Shown here piece by piece: positions 1-6,951 of a stretch of 14,065 nt of DNA (position 1 is the first letter of the stretch; every line of letters begins with the position of its first letter). Source of the DNA: Burkholderiales bacterium UBA2647. GTDB taxonomy: Bacteria > Pseudomonadota > Gammaproteobacteria > Burkholderiales > Burkholderiaceae_E. Below the pieces are notes generated by a model that was given only the letters and a program-made list of their open reading frames with translations, searched no databases and was not told where the DNA came from. The position numbers and the translations under genes were made by a program. The stretch lies in assembly GCA_002359635.1 (NCBI GenBank), contig DENJ01000004.1, forward strand, positions 26,064-40,128, given 5' to 3'.

Positions 1-33
1 GGCGTTGGTGATATGGCGTTTGGAAGTCGTTAA
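1..33 (+). CDS. 3' tail of an upstream gene (partial, unidentified)
   Basis: Frame 1 is open from the window edge and reads GVGDMAFGSR before a TAA at 31-33. The stop overlaps the ribosome-binding site of the next gene (AAAGGAG, 32-38), which would fit tight operon packing with the SDR gene. Ten residues are too few to name a family, and a second frame is also open here, so this may be no gene at all. Confidence 0.3.
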   Translation, partial: GVGDMAFGSR

Positions 34-44
34 AGGAGAAGAGG

Positions 45-824
45 ATGGATTTAGGGATTCAGGGTCGATGGGCGCTGGTTTGCGCATCAAGTAAGGGACT
101 AGGCTTGGGGTGCGCTGCGTCCTTGGCGGCAGAGGGCGTGAATCTTGTGATGAATGCCCGAAGCGAGCCCTTGCTGCAGCAAGAAGCAACGCGTTTGGCT
201 AGCACTTATGGGGTGACCGTGCATGCTGTTGCCGGCGATATCACCATCGAAGCCATTCGCCAAAAGGCCTTGGCCGCTGCACCTCAAATTGATATCTTGA
301 TCAATAACGCCGGGGGGCCGCCGCCAGGCGATTTTCGCAACTTCACGCGCGATGACTGGATCAAGGCAGTCGACGCTAACATGCTAACGCCGATTGAACT
401 TATTAAGGCATGTATTGACGGCATGATTGAGCGTCAATTTGGACGCATCGTTAACATCACCTCCTCTGCGGTCAAAGCACCCATCGACGTTTTGGCCTTG
501 TCAAATGGTGCAAGAAGCGGGCTCACGGGTTTCATCGCAGGGCTTTCGCGTAAAACCGCTGTACATAATGTCACGATAAACAACTTGCTGCCTGGTATGT
601 TTGATACCGATCGTCTTCGTGGCACGATTAAAGCAGCAGCGGCGCAAATGGGCGTTTCAGAAGACGAGGCTGCAAAGCGACGCATGGCTGGTGTTCCTGC
701 TGGCCGTTTCGGTCATGCCCATGAATTCGGGCAAGCTTGTGCTTATTTGTGTAGCGCTCAAGCGGCCTATGTGACTGGCCAGAACTTTTTAATCGATGGC
801 GGCGCTTACCCCGGCACTTTTTAA
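45..824 (+). CDS. Atypical short-chain dehydrogenase/reductase (SDR family)
   Basis: A 259-residue protein of classical SDR length, predicted cytosolic and NAD(P)(H)-binding. The Rossmann nucleotide-binding turn is CASSKGLG (residues 13-20), a variant of TGxxxGxG. The NNAG motif is at 87-90 and the catalytic-strand serines are at 140-141 (NITSS). The C-terminal half carries the usual cofactor-site PG (183-184) and a terminal IDGG (250-253). The odd point is the active site: where classical members have Tyr-x-x-x-Lys, this one aligns as S153-N-G-A-R157, so both tyrosine and lysine appear to be missing. It resembles a subgroup often labelled 3-oxoacyl-ACP reductase, but the real substrate cannot be told and it may not be a normal reductase. 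The start is chosen from AAAGGAG at 32-38, six bases upstream of the ATG. It is followed after 42 bases by a quinone-reductase gene on the same strand. Confidence 0.88.
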   Translation: MDLGIQGRWALVCASSKGLGLGCAASLAAEGVNLVMNARSEPLLQQEATRLASTYGVTVHAVAGDITIEAIRQKALAAAPQIDILINNAGGPPPGDFRNFTRDDWIKAVDANMLTPIELIKACIDGMIERQFGRIVNITSSAVKAPIDVLALSNGARSGLTGFIAGLSRKTAVHNVTINNLLPGMFDTDRLRGTIKAAAAQMGVSEDEAAKRRMAGVPAGRFGHAHEFGQACAYLCSAQAAYVTGQNFLIDGGAYPGTF

Positions 825-866
825 TCGTTGGCAACACCAAGCCTGAATTTTTTACGGAGAACAAGC

Positions 867-1844
867 ATGACAACCCAGAAAACAAAAGCCATCCGGATGA
901 ATGCAACAGGTGGTCCCGAGGTCATGACCTTTGTGGACGTTGATCTGAACGCACCTGCAGCCGGCGAGATACAGGTTCGCCACGAGGCCATAGGGCTTAA
1001 CTATATCGATGTGTATTTCAGAACAGGTCTTTATCCCGTGCCGCTGCCGGCAGGGCTTGGCTTAGAGGGAGCCGGGGTGGTGACCGCTGTCGGTGATGGC
1101 GTTGATTTCAAGCCTGGGGACCGTGTGGCCTATTGTGATCGGCCGCCAGGCTCATATGCGCAAATGCGAAACATGCCCGCCAAGTCGGTGGTGAAAGTGC
1201 CCGACGGTATCGGTTTGGATACGGCGGCAGCGATGATGCTCAAAGGCATGACCGTGGAGTATTTATTTCACCGCACATTCCCGGTGCAAGCAGGTCAAAC
1301 GATTCTTTTTCATGCGGCTGCAGGCGGCGTGGGATTGATTGCCATGCAGTGGGCTAAGGCGCTTGGTTTAACAGTCATAGGTACGGTGGGTTCTGACGAA
1401 AAGGCCGAGCTTGCTAAAAAGCATGGCTGCGATTATCCGATCGTCTACACCCGCGAGCATTTCCAGCAACGCGTGATGGAAATTACAGACGGCAAAGGTG
1501 TGCCGGTGGTCTATGACTCCATTGGCAAAGATACCTTCCAGGGGTCCATCGACTCGCTCTCACCCTTTGGGATGTTTGTGAGTTTTGGCAATGCCTCAGG
1601 CCCGGTTGCGCCGGTTCCGCTCACAGCGCTCAAAGGCAATCTTTACATGTGCCGGCCATCGCTGATGGCCCATACAGCAACGCGATCCACGCTTGAGGCG
1701 ATGTCAGCGCGGCTTTTTGATATGGTGTCAAGCGGCAAGGTAACAATAGAGATCGATCAGCGCTATGAATTGGAGCACGCTGCGCAGTCGCATCGTGACT
1801 TGGAATCTCGCAAGACCACAGGATCAACGATCCTCCTGCCTTGA
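867..1844 (+). CDS. qor: NADPH:quinone oxidoreductase, zeta-crystallin type
   Basis: A 325-residue zinc-independent member of the medium-chain dehydrogenase/reductase superfamily. Such enzymes use NADPH to reduce quinones in the cytosol. The N-terminal GroES-like domain includes the family signature NYIDVYFRTGLYP (45-57), followed by GLEGAGVV (65-72) and GDRVAY (84-89). The Rossmann domain opens with HAAAGGVG (149-156), the NADPH-binding glycine turn. The zinc-binding cysteine cluster of alcohol dehydrogenases is not seen, which supports the quinone-reductase branch. The reading frame extends upstream to a TTG at 828, but the ATG at 867 is preferred because it has a GGAGA ribosome-binding site just upstream and begins where homologues begin. 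The stop codon overlaps the TTG start of tcdA by four bases, suggesting co-translation. The physiological substrate is not shown by the sequence. Confidence 0.9.
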   Translation: MTTQKTKAIRMNATGGPEVMTFVDVDLNAPAAGEIQVRHEAIGLNYIDVYFRTGLYPVPLPAGLGLEGAGVVTAVGDGVDFKPGDRVAYCDRPPGSYAQMRNMPAKSVVKVPDGIGLDTAAAMMLKGMTVEYLFHRTFPVQAGQTILFHAAAGGVGLIAMQWAKALGLTVIGTVGSDEKAELAKKHGCDYPIVYTREHFQQRVMEITDGKGVPVVYDSIGKDTFQGSIDSLSPFGMFVSFGNASGPVAPVPLTALKGNLYMCRPSLMAHTATRSTLEAMSARLFDMVSSGKVTIEIDQRYELEHAAQSHRDLESRKTTGSTILLP

Positions 1845-2605
1845 TCGGTCCATCTGCACAGGATTTAGACCCGCGCCAGTTTTCCGGCCTTCTTCAGCTT
1901 TACGGCGAATCAGGCCTGGCGCGACTGCGGTCGAGTCATGTGGTTGTGGTGGGTGTGGGTGGTGTGGGTTCATGGGCAGCCGAAGCGCTTGCGCGATCCG
2001 CTGTTGGTCGCATCACCTTGATCGATATGGATCATATTTCGGTTTCAAATCTTAACCGCCAGGTCCACGCGCTCCACTCGACACTCGGTGCATCGAAGAT
2101 TGAAGTGATGGCAGCCCGCTTGCGCGATATTCGGCCGGACCTTGAACTTCAACTCATCGATGACTTTGTGACGCCCGATAACGTGCATCAGAGAATCGAT
2201 TTTCCATTCGACGGCCTGATCGATGCCATTGATCAACCTGCAGCAAAAGGAGCACTGATTGCGCATGTGCATCGTCAACGATTGCCCATCGTAGTCTGCG
2301 GTGCTGCGGGAGGCCGCGTCGATCCGCTAGCCTTGAAGGCGCAGGATTTAGCCTTCACCACGCAGGATGCTTTGTTGTCCAATGTGCGCGCGCGGCTTCG
2401 CAAGCACCATGAGTTTCCACGTGATCCAAAAAAAGCCTTCGGGGTCACGGCGATTCATTCCACGGAGTCTTGGCGCGGGCACCGGGCAAACCATCTTGCC
2501 GGTTCGGCGCTGGCCTGTTCAGGTTTTGGTTCCTCGATGATGTTGACCGCCAGTATGGGCTTAGCATCGGTCGTAAGACTGATTGAAAAACTCGTGACGT
2601 TGTGA
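1841..2605 (+). CDS. tcdA: tRNA threonylcarbamoyladenosine dehydratase TcdA (CsdL)
   Basis: A 254-residue ThiF/E1-like enzyme. TcdA uses ATP to dehydrate t6A at position 37 of ANN-decoding tRNAs to its cyclic form, ct6A. The N-terminal RQFSGLLQLYGESGLARLR (12-30) is typical of TcdA. It is followed by the nucleotide-binding GVGGVGSWAAEAL (38-50), the acidic IDMD (61-64) and SNLNRQVHAL (69-78), whose Asn and Arg are the conserved ATP-site residues of E1-like enzymes. FGVTAIHSTE (200-209) and SGFGSSMMLTASMGL (227-241) match the C-terminal part of the family. No CxxC zinc pair of the ThiF/MoeB type is visible, again as in TcdA. The start is a TTG overlapping the preceding stop (TTGA). No strong ribosome-binding site is seen, so translational coupling is likely. 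The gene precedes a probable terminator. Confidence 0.92.
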   Translation: MIGPSAQDLDPRQFSGLLQLYGESGLARLRSSHVVVVGVGGVGSWAAEALARSAVGRITLIDMDHISVSNLNRQVHALHSTLGASKIEVMAARLRDIRPDLELQLIDDFVTPDNVHQRIDFPFDGLIDAIDQPAAKGALIAHVHRQRLPIVVCGAAGGRVDPLALKAQDLAFTTQDALLSNVRARLRKHHEFPRDPKKAFGVTAIHSTESWRGHRANHLAGSALACSGFGSSMMLTASMGLASVVRLIEKLVTL

Positions 2606-2639
2606 TTGCTCGCAAGCTTTAAGGCTTTGCGGCTCGCCA

Positions 2640-2666
2640 GATCCGGCAATCCGGATCCATGTTTTT
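2640..2666 (+). terminator. Probable Rho-independent terminator between tcdA and flp
   Basis: A perfect 7-bp stem, GATCCGG (2640-2646) with CCGGATC (2651-2657), encloses a CAAT loop. Four bases later there is a run of five T (2662-2666). A weaker hairpin with one bulge (CGCAAGC at 2611-2617 with GC-T-TTGCG at 2624-2631) lies just upstream. The location 35 bases after the tcdA stop fits termination of the metabolic operon. The spacer between stem and T-run is longer than ideal, and the element lies only about 20 bases before the flp start, so it could instead act as a leader hairpin of the pilus operon. Confidence 0.45.
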
Positions 2667-2686
2667 CAATCTTTCGAGGACTTTTC

Positions 2687-2998
2687 ATGAAAACTGTATC
2701 TCAGCAGGGTCGCACCCAATCACCCCAGGCAAGCCTCCCCTTGGTCGATATCGTAGGGACTGATGGGCCTGCAAAACAGCCAGCTTTGCCCAAGCTTCAT
2801 ACCGTGGCCAAGAGCCTCGGCCACAGGATGCGTGGCATGAGTCGATTTGCCAAGCAATCCAAGCAACTCGGTGCAAGTGCCATTGAATATGGACTGATTG
2901 CGGCTTTGATTGCCTTGGTGATCGTCGGAACCATCACCACGCTCGGTGGTGCACTCAAGCTTAAGCTTGATCAACTCGGCGTTGGCTTAGGCATCTGA
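2687..2998 (+). CDS. flp: Flp-family type IVb prepilin (Tad pilus major subunit)
   Basis: The C-terminal part is a textbook Flp pilin: a basic stretch (RFAKQSKQ, 53-60), then LG|ASAIEYGLIAALIALVIVG with the predicted prepilin-peptidase cut after Gly62. Glu67 sits at +5 and Tyr68 next to it, as in the Flp signature. The mature subunit would be only 41 residues, a single hydrophobic helix plus a short tail. From the ATG at 2687, supported by CGAGGA six bases upstream, the leader would be 62 residues. That is far longer than the usual 10-25, and it is rich in Pro, Gln and Ser. Internal ATGs at 2828 and 2837 would give normal leaders of 15 or 12 residues but have poor ribosome-binding sites. The family is secure; the start is not. 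The stop is seven bases from cpaB. Confidence 0.85.
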   Translation: MKTVSQQGRTQSPQASLPLVDIVGTDGPAKQPALPKLHTVAKSLGHRMRGMSRFAKQSKQLGASAIEYGLIAALIALVIVGTITTLGGALKLKLDQLGVGLGI

Positions 2999-3005
2999 TC
3001 CCGCC

Positions 3006-3890
3006 ATGCAAGGCAAGACCTATTTGGTCGCTGCGCTCGGCCTAGGCTTGGCGCTTGGTGGTGCCTTCGGTATCAGCCGATGGCATCAACATGCGCTTGA
3101 AGCGGAGCGTCAACGTCTGAGCGTCCCGGTATTGGTTGCCTTGCGAGGACTAAACCAAGGCGAAGCGCTCGGTCCTTTTGATTTTCGGATGAGCGCTTGG
3201 CCCGCCGATGCGCTGCCGGAGGGTGCAATCATGGATGCGGCCGGCATTGAGGGACGCGTTCTAAGCGCGAGTCTTCAAGCCGGGGAACCCATCTTGCTTG
3301 GCAAGCTCGCAGCGGTCGGTGCGTTGACCGGCCTGGTGCAACGCATCAGCCCGGGGCATCGCGCCGTCAGCCTTAAAGTGACCGATGCCAGCGCTGTGAA
3401 CGGCTTTATTCAGCCTGGCCATCGGGTTGATGTGATCGCCTACCTGCCAGGTAGCGCAGCCCCGGGACTGGCAGGCTTGGCAGCGCAAAATCCGGCGCTC
3501 ACACGAAGCCTTATCGACGATGTCGTGGTGCTCGCGGTTGACCGTGAAGCCCAAGCCGATCAGGGACGACCCAAAGCAAGCTCGGTGCTGACCCTGGAAA
3601 TCAAAGCAGCGGACCTTGAGCGCTTTGAGCATGCCCGTCAAACGGGTTCAATCAGCTTAGCGCTTCGGGCTGACGGCGACAAAACGCCACTTGTAAGCAG
3701 CGGACAGACGAGCGCAAGCCTTTGGTCAAGCGCATCGAGAGTGAAGCCAGGCGCAAATCCGATACCCGCAGTTCAGCAACGCCCGGCGATGACCCAGCAA
3801 GAGGCGCCTGTCCCAGTTGCATCGCCTGAGCCTCTTCGATGTGTGGCGCTTATTGAAGGGCTTAAGTTGAGCAAGGAGTGTTCACCTTGA
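3006..3890 (+). CDS. cpaB: Flp pilus assembly protein CpaB (RcpC)
   Basis: A 294-residue protein with an N-terminal membrane anchor or signal segment (about 5-22), then a SAF-type domain (about 38-103: VPVLVALRGLNQGEAL through GEPILLGKL). Next comes the hallmark CpaB core ISPGHRAVSLKV (114-125) with NGFIQPGHRVDVIAYL (132-147). CpaB/RcpC is a periplasmic component of Tad systems, thought to act around the secretin during Flp export. The region after about residue 220 is Ala/Pro/Ser/Gln-rich and probably disordered. It ends in a short motif with two cysteines (C279, C292), which could form a periplasmic disulfide. No clear ribosome-binding site precedes the ATG. The gene lies seven bases after flp and overlaps the next gene by four bases, so it belongs to the same transcript. 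The usual downstream partner, the secretin rcpA/cpaC, is not here. Confidence 0.9.
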   Translation: MQGKTYLVAALGLGLALGGAFGISRWHQHALEAERQRLSVPVLVALRGLNQGEALGPFDFRMSAWPADALPEGAIMDAAGIEGRVLSASLQAGEPILLGKLAAVGALTGLVQRISPGHRAVSLKVTDASAVNGFIQPGHRVDVIAYLPGSAAPGLAGLAAQNPALTRSLIDDVVVLAVDREAQADQGRPKASSVLTLEIKAADLERFEHARQTGSISLALRADGDKTPLVSSGQTSASLWSSASRVKPGANPIPAVQQRPAMTQQEAPVPVASPEPLRCVALIEGLKLSKECSP

Positions 3891-4615
3891 TCACATTGCT
3901 CATTCCTTTGCTTAGTTTCTGGCTTTCGATGGGGCTCGTGCTAATCGACGGCTTTGCCTTGCCGCTTGCGCGTATGAAGGCCGAACATCTGGCCGCCGAC
4001 TGCGTTCACCAGGCATCCATGCTGAGTGATGGGGCCATTGCTGAGGGTTCAGATCAGGCGAGGGCATGCGAAAAGCATCTTGATGCAGCGAAAAGTCCGC
4101 ATGTTGGCAAAGCTTTCTTGTCGACTGCGAGCGAACCGCTACGAGCCTATTCGGTCACGCGTCCCGCTGCAACGGTTTGCGCACTTGAAATCGCACTTTG
4201 CGCTCAGCCTCAAGTCAGGGGCGAGGCGATGGCATTGTCTGATATTCGCGTCGTTCACTATGAAAAAAATCGCTGTTTTCTGGCAGACCAGCGCGCGGTC
4301 GTAACCGCATCGCAGCAAGCTTTCGATCGGGATGCGGGCGCTGGCCCTGCCTACCCGGGTGAAGGCAGCAAACCAAACATGGGTCTTGCACCGATCATCA
4401 ACTGCCAGCAACAGGGGCCTGTCGAGATTGGCCTGAGTGACTGGCAATGTGTTGATTATCATCATGATGTGCTTCGCTGGTGGGGTTCTGCATCGCGATT
4501 GTCAAGCCCTTGTTTGCACGCCGCATCGCAGCTATCCCAGGGCCTCGAATCCGCAGCACCCATGCTGGGGCGAGAGCTTAAGTTGCGTTACGCCGCAACA
4601 CCGGCGCGTCGATGA
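3887..4615 (+). CDS. Cysteine-rich TadG-like Tad-pilus accessory protein (tentative)
   Basis: A 242-residue protein with one N-terminal hydrophobic segment (about 2-21), followed by a soluble, presumably periplasmic domain. The stretch LVLIDGFALPLARMKAEHLAADCVHQA (about 17-43) resembles the helix after the membrane anchor in TadG/TadE-like proteins, which suggests a minor pseudopilin-like role. I do not recognise the rest. It holds eight cysteines (39, 61, 98, 105, 130, 173, 188, 209), enough for four disulfides. There is no basic leader with Gly and Glu(+5), so prepilin-peptidase processing is not evident. I prefer the TTG at 3887, which overlaps the cpaB stop (TTGA) and has AAGGAG at 3873-3878 eight bases upstream. 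A GTG at 3878 would overlap its own ribosome-binding site. It overlaps the next TadE-like gene by four bases. The coding call is firm; the function is inferred from position. Confidence 0.78.
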   Translation: MITLLIPLLSFWLSMGLVLIDGFALPLARMKAEHLAADCVHQASMLSDGAIAEGSDQARACEKHLDAAKSPHVGKAFLSTASEPLRAYSVTRPAATVCALEIALCAQPQVRGEAMALSDIRVVHYEKNRCFLADQRAVVTASQQAFDRDAGAGPAYPGEGSKPNMGLAPIINCQQQGPVEIGLSDWQCVDYHHDVLRWWGSASRLSSPCLHAASQLSQGLESAAPMLGRELKLRYAATPARR

Positions 4616-5022
4616 TGGCGGCAAAAACTCAGGCCGCGGCCAAGCCTGCGACTCAGCAAGGCATGAGCGCGGTTGAACTTGCGCTGATGCTAAGCCTATT
4701 GATCCCATTGGCAATCGCAGCACTTTACTGGGGTTCCCACTTGCACCGCAGCTGGCAACTTGAAGAAGCTGGTATGGCAGCGGTGCGTTATGTAAGTGCT
4801 ATCGAACCCGCGTCCCTGATTGATCAGGACTTCCTCGATGAGCAAATCAGTCAACGATGTCAAGGCTTTGCCAACATACTTGCGCAGCACATGCCTGCGT
4901 TTCGCCTGCATCGCTGCGCAAGCGTCGATGCAAAAAGCATCGACATCGAATTGCATGCGCCCGCAATCGGCTTACTGAGTGCTACCCGTCACCAAAGCCG
5001 CTGGACCATCTCAAGCGAGTAA
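4612..5022 (+). CDS. TadE-like minor pseudopilin
   Basis: A 136-residue prepilin-like protein. The leader ends QQG, and the predicted cut G17|M18 is followed by SAVELALMLSLLIPLAIAAL, with Glu22 at +5, the pattern of TadE-family pseudopilins. Residues 18-40 form the hydrophobic helix. The remaining globular part contains two cysteines (C83, C102). TadE/TadF proteins are inner-membrane minor pilins needed for Flp pilus assembly. The ATG at 4612 overlaps the previous stop (ATGA), with a second ATG immediately after it, so translation is probably coupled. Its place between cpaB and tadB is unusual, since tadE normally lies after tadC and tadD. Confidence 0.82.
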   Translation: MMAAKTQAAAKPATQQGMSAVELALMLSLLIPLAIAALYWGSHLHRSWQLEEAGMAAVRYVSAIEPASLIDQDFLDEQISQRCQGFANILAQHMPAFRLHRCASVDAKSIDIELHAPAIGLLSATRHQSRWTISSE

Positions 5023-5088
5023 ATCTCTCCATCGCAGGCGATAAAACCTTTTGATAACGTTCCAAAAAAATCAGGAAGGCGCACGAAA

Positions 5089-5394
5089 GTGAACGCAAAG
5101 CATATGAAACCGTCAAGGGTGTTGGGCGCGCAGCAAGGCAGCATCGCGGTTGAATCGGGACTGGGATTATCGATACTCATGTTGCTCATGGTGACAGCGA
5201 GCAGCTATGCGCTTGAGATGATGCGGCTGCACGATGATCAAAGGACGATTTCCGGCCAATTGAAAGCGGGTGCCCGGCAGATTGCAGGTCCGGAAGACTC
5301 AGCGGATATGGTGAGTACCCAGGAGGCTCAGGATTATCGCTATGGATTTTCTCATCGATCAACGGCGGCAGCGATCTGGCTCAAAGAAGAGTGA
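5089..5394 (+). CDS. Second TadE/TadF-like pseudopilin
   Basis: A 101-residue prepilin-like protein whose leader again ends QQG. The predicted cut is G17|S18 and is followed by IAVESGLGLSILMLLM, with Glu22 at +5. The processing site sits at exactly the same position as in the preceding pseudopilin, although the two proteins differ elsewhere. The hydrophobic helix spans about 24-40, and the short soluble part has no cysteine. The GTG at 5089 has a good AGGAAGG site (5073-5079) nine bases upstream; an in-frame ATG at 5104 is spaced too far. A 66-base gap precedes it, the longest in this block apart from the flp leader, and no promoter is evident there. Its stop overlaps the tadB start. It could be TadE or TadF; the sequence is too short to choose. 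Confidence 0.78.
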   Translation: MNAKHMKPSRVLGAQQGSIAVESGLGLSILMLLMVTASSYALEMMRLHDDQRTISGQLKAGARQIAGPEDSADMVSTQEAQDYRYGFSHRSTAAAIWLKEE

Positions 5395-6248
5395 TCGGCA
5401 AAACTGACATGCTCTATCTTTTTTCGCTATTGCTTTTGTCGGGTGCTTGCGCCTTGCTTTGGTCGCTATGGCAAGGCCTGCATTCACCGCTTAAGCGCAG
5501 TTTTGAGTCCCTCCACGCGTGGCGCCGGTGGCATCAGGACTCGTTGGCTTGGTCGCGCCCCAAGGCAGTAAAGCATCAAGCTGGCCAGCATGCGATTGCC
5601 GAGTCCTCGGCGGCTGATCGTGCTGAACGAACAACCATCGACAAGGCCGGCTTCGGGTTTCTCAATCTCGCGCAGCGATGGCGCTTGGCGCGCGATTTGC
5701 GTGTTGTTGAAAAAGCAACGCCCGAGCTTTTGGCCTTTCTAGCTCGGGCAATACGCGCCGGGCACGCGCTGCCTACGGCTGTGATTTGGGCTGGAGAGCG
5801 TTTTCCGGGTCCGATGGGGGAAGCATTCTCACGCATCAGAGCGCAACTGCATGGCGGCATCCCCCTCGGTGATGCGCTTGACGATTTTGCAAGCCGCTAC
5901 CCGCTTGCTGAATTGCGCATGTTGGTGATCGGATTGCGTATTGCGCAGGATCTCGGCGGGCCGCTGCCTGACTTGCTTGACCAGCTGGCTGCCAATAGCC
6001 GGGCCAGGTTGCGCTTAGCTGCCCGGGTCAAGGCGCTTTCTGCCGAAGCGCGGTGGTCGGGCTGGTTTCTTGGCCTATTGCCGATCTTGCTCGCATCGGG
6101 CCTGAGCATTTGGCGTCCTGAGCATATGGCCGTGCTTTGGACCGATCCGCGTGGGCAAGGACTCAGTTTGGCCGCACTTACATTAAGTCTTGGCGGTGCG
6201 CTCTGGATGCGATCGTTGGTACAACAAGTAAATCGGAATAAAAACTAG
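5391..6248 (+). CDS. tadB: Tad inner-membrane platform protein TadB
   Basis: A 285-residue type II secretion F-domain protein. There is an N-terminal membrane segment (about 6-27), a charged cytoplasmic region, then the T2SF domain from about 108 (ELLAFLARAIRAGHALPTAV, 112-131; LGDALDDFASRYPLAELRML, 159-178; LRIAQDLGGPLPDLLDQLA, 182-200). Two C-terminal membrane helices follow (about 224-241 and 258-276). TadB pairs with TadC to form the platform on which the TadA ATPase acts. The GTG start overlaps the preceding stop (GTGA), with AAAGAAGA immediately upstream; the ATG at 5409 is a less likely alternative. TadC begins two bases after its stop. The expected partner tadA/cpaF, normally just upstream, is missing. 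Confidence 0.93.
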   Translation: MIGKTDMLYLFSLLLLSGACALLWSLWQGLHSPLKRSFESLHAWRRWHQDSLAWSRPKAVKHQAGQHAIAESSAADRAERTTIDKAGFGFLNLAQRWRLARDLRVVEKATPELLAFLARAIRAGHALPTAVIWAGERFPGPMGEAFSRIRAQLHGGIPLGDALDDFASRYPLAELRMLVIGLRIAQDLGGPLPDLLDQLAANSRARLRLAARVKALSAEARWSGWFLGLLPILLASGLSIWRPEHMAVLWTDPRGQGLSLAALTLSLGGALWMRSLVQQVNRNKN

Positions 6249-6249
6249 T

Positions 6250-6951
6250 ATGAACAGTCGATTCAATGCTGGTTTTCAACGGGCAATGATTCACATGGGC
6301 TTAAGGCACCCGATACCGATGCGTGCCTTATTGACCCTGCGTTGGATCTTGATCCTGAGTGGGCTTGTCCTCATGGCACTCGCGCTTACTTTTTTCAGCG
6401 CTGAGGTGCAGTTGTTGATGATGCTTTTTGGCGCTATTGCAGCTTGCCTGAGCGATGCAGTTGTGCGTTATCGCGCAGACCAACGCGCTGCACAGTTTGA
6501 AGCCGAGCTACCCGATGCGATTGATCTGCTGACGCTTGCGATGGATGCCGGGCTCAGTCTTGAGGCAAGTTTGCATCGTATTGCGATTGACCTGACCGAG
6601 CGTTCTAAGTTGCTTGGTGATGAATTCCTGGCCTTAAGTCTCGCTTTGCGCTCCGGCCTTGGGCGTGCCGAGGCGCTTGCTGATATGGCTTGGCGTTGCA
6701 ATTCGAATTCGCTGGAGATGCTTGCTTCCCTGGTGGCGCAAGCGGATCGCTTGGGCACACCGATGATCGATGCGGCAAAAGCATTGGCGCACGGCATGCG
6801 TCAACAGCGCGAGTTTGACGCTGAAGAGCGTGCAGGCAAAGTGGCGGTTCAATTGGTTGTGCCTTTGGTGCTGTGCATGCTGCCGGCACTGTTTGTTGTA
6901 CTTCTCGGGCCGGCGCTCCTAAAGGTGAGCGAGGTTTTAAAGGAGCTCTAA
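6250..6951 (+). CDS. tadC: Tad inner-membrane platform protein TadC
   Basis: A 233-residue partner of TadB with the same F-type domain. Two N-terminal membrane helices (about 27-48 and 52-72) precede the typical ELPDAIDLLTLAMDAGLSLEASL (86-108). After that come the second half of the domain (AQADRLGTPMIDAAKALA, 163-180) and the TadC-typical ERAGKVAVQLVVPLVLCMLPALFVVLLGPA (193-222), which ends in a membrane helix. The protein is somewhat short because the N-terminal cytoplasmic part is reduced. The last codons include AAAGGAG (6939-6945), the ribosome-binding site of the next gene, so tadC and the hydroxylase gene are probably expressed together. No tadD (TPR protein) follows. Confidence 0.92.
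   Translation: MNSRFNAGFQRAMIHMGLRHPIPMRALLTLRWILILSGLVLMALALTFFSAEVQLLMMLFGAIAACLSDAVVRYRADQRAAQFEAELPDAIDLLTLAMDAGLSLEASLHRIAIDLTERSKLLGDEFLALSLALRSGLGRAEALADMAWRCNSNSLEMLASLVAQADRLGTPMIDAAKALAHGMRQQREFDAEERAGKVAVQLVVPLVLCMLPALFVVLLGPALLKVSEVLKEL

Noticed and set aside
828..840. Possible terminator hairpin TTGG-CAACA-CCAA after the SDR gene
   Set aside because: A stem of only four pairs, and the following T-run is separated from it; too weak to support termination between two probable operon genes.
828..866. Thirteen-codon upstream extension of the quinone oxidoreductase from a TTG
   Set aside because: The ATG at 867 has the better ribosome-binding site and family homologues start there; the extension is not conserved-looking.
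2955..2970. Perfect 16-bp palindrome TCAAGCTTAAGCTTGA near the end of flp
   Set aside because: It is produced by the repeated codons AAG CTT AAG CTT for Lys-Leu-Lys-Leu inside the pilin reading frame; no T-run or regulatory context follows.
4476..4483. GCTGGTGG, identical to the E. coli Chi octamer
   Set aside because: A single occurrence inside a coding region is expected by chance, and Chi sequence specificity in this lineage is not known to match.
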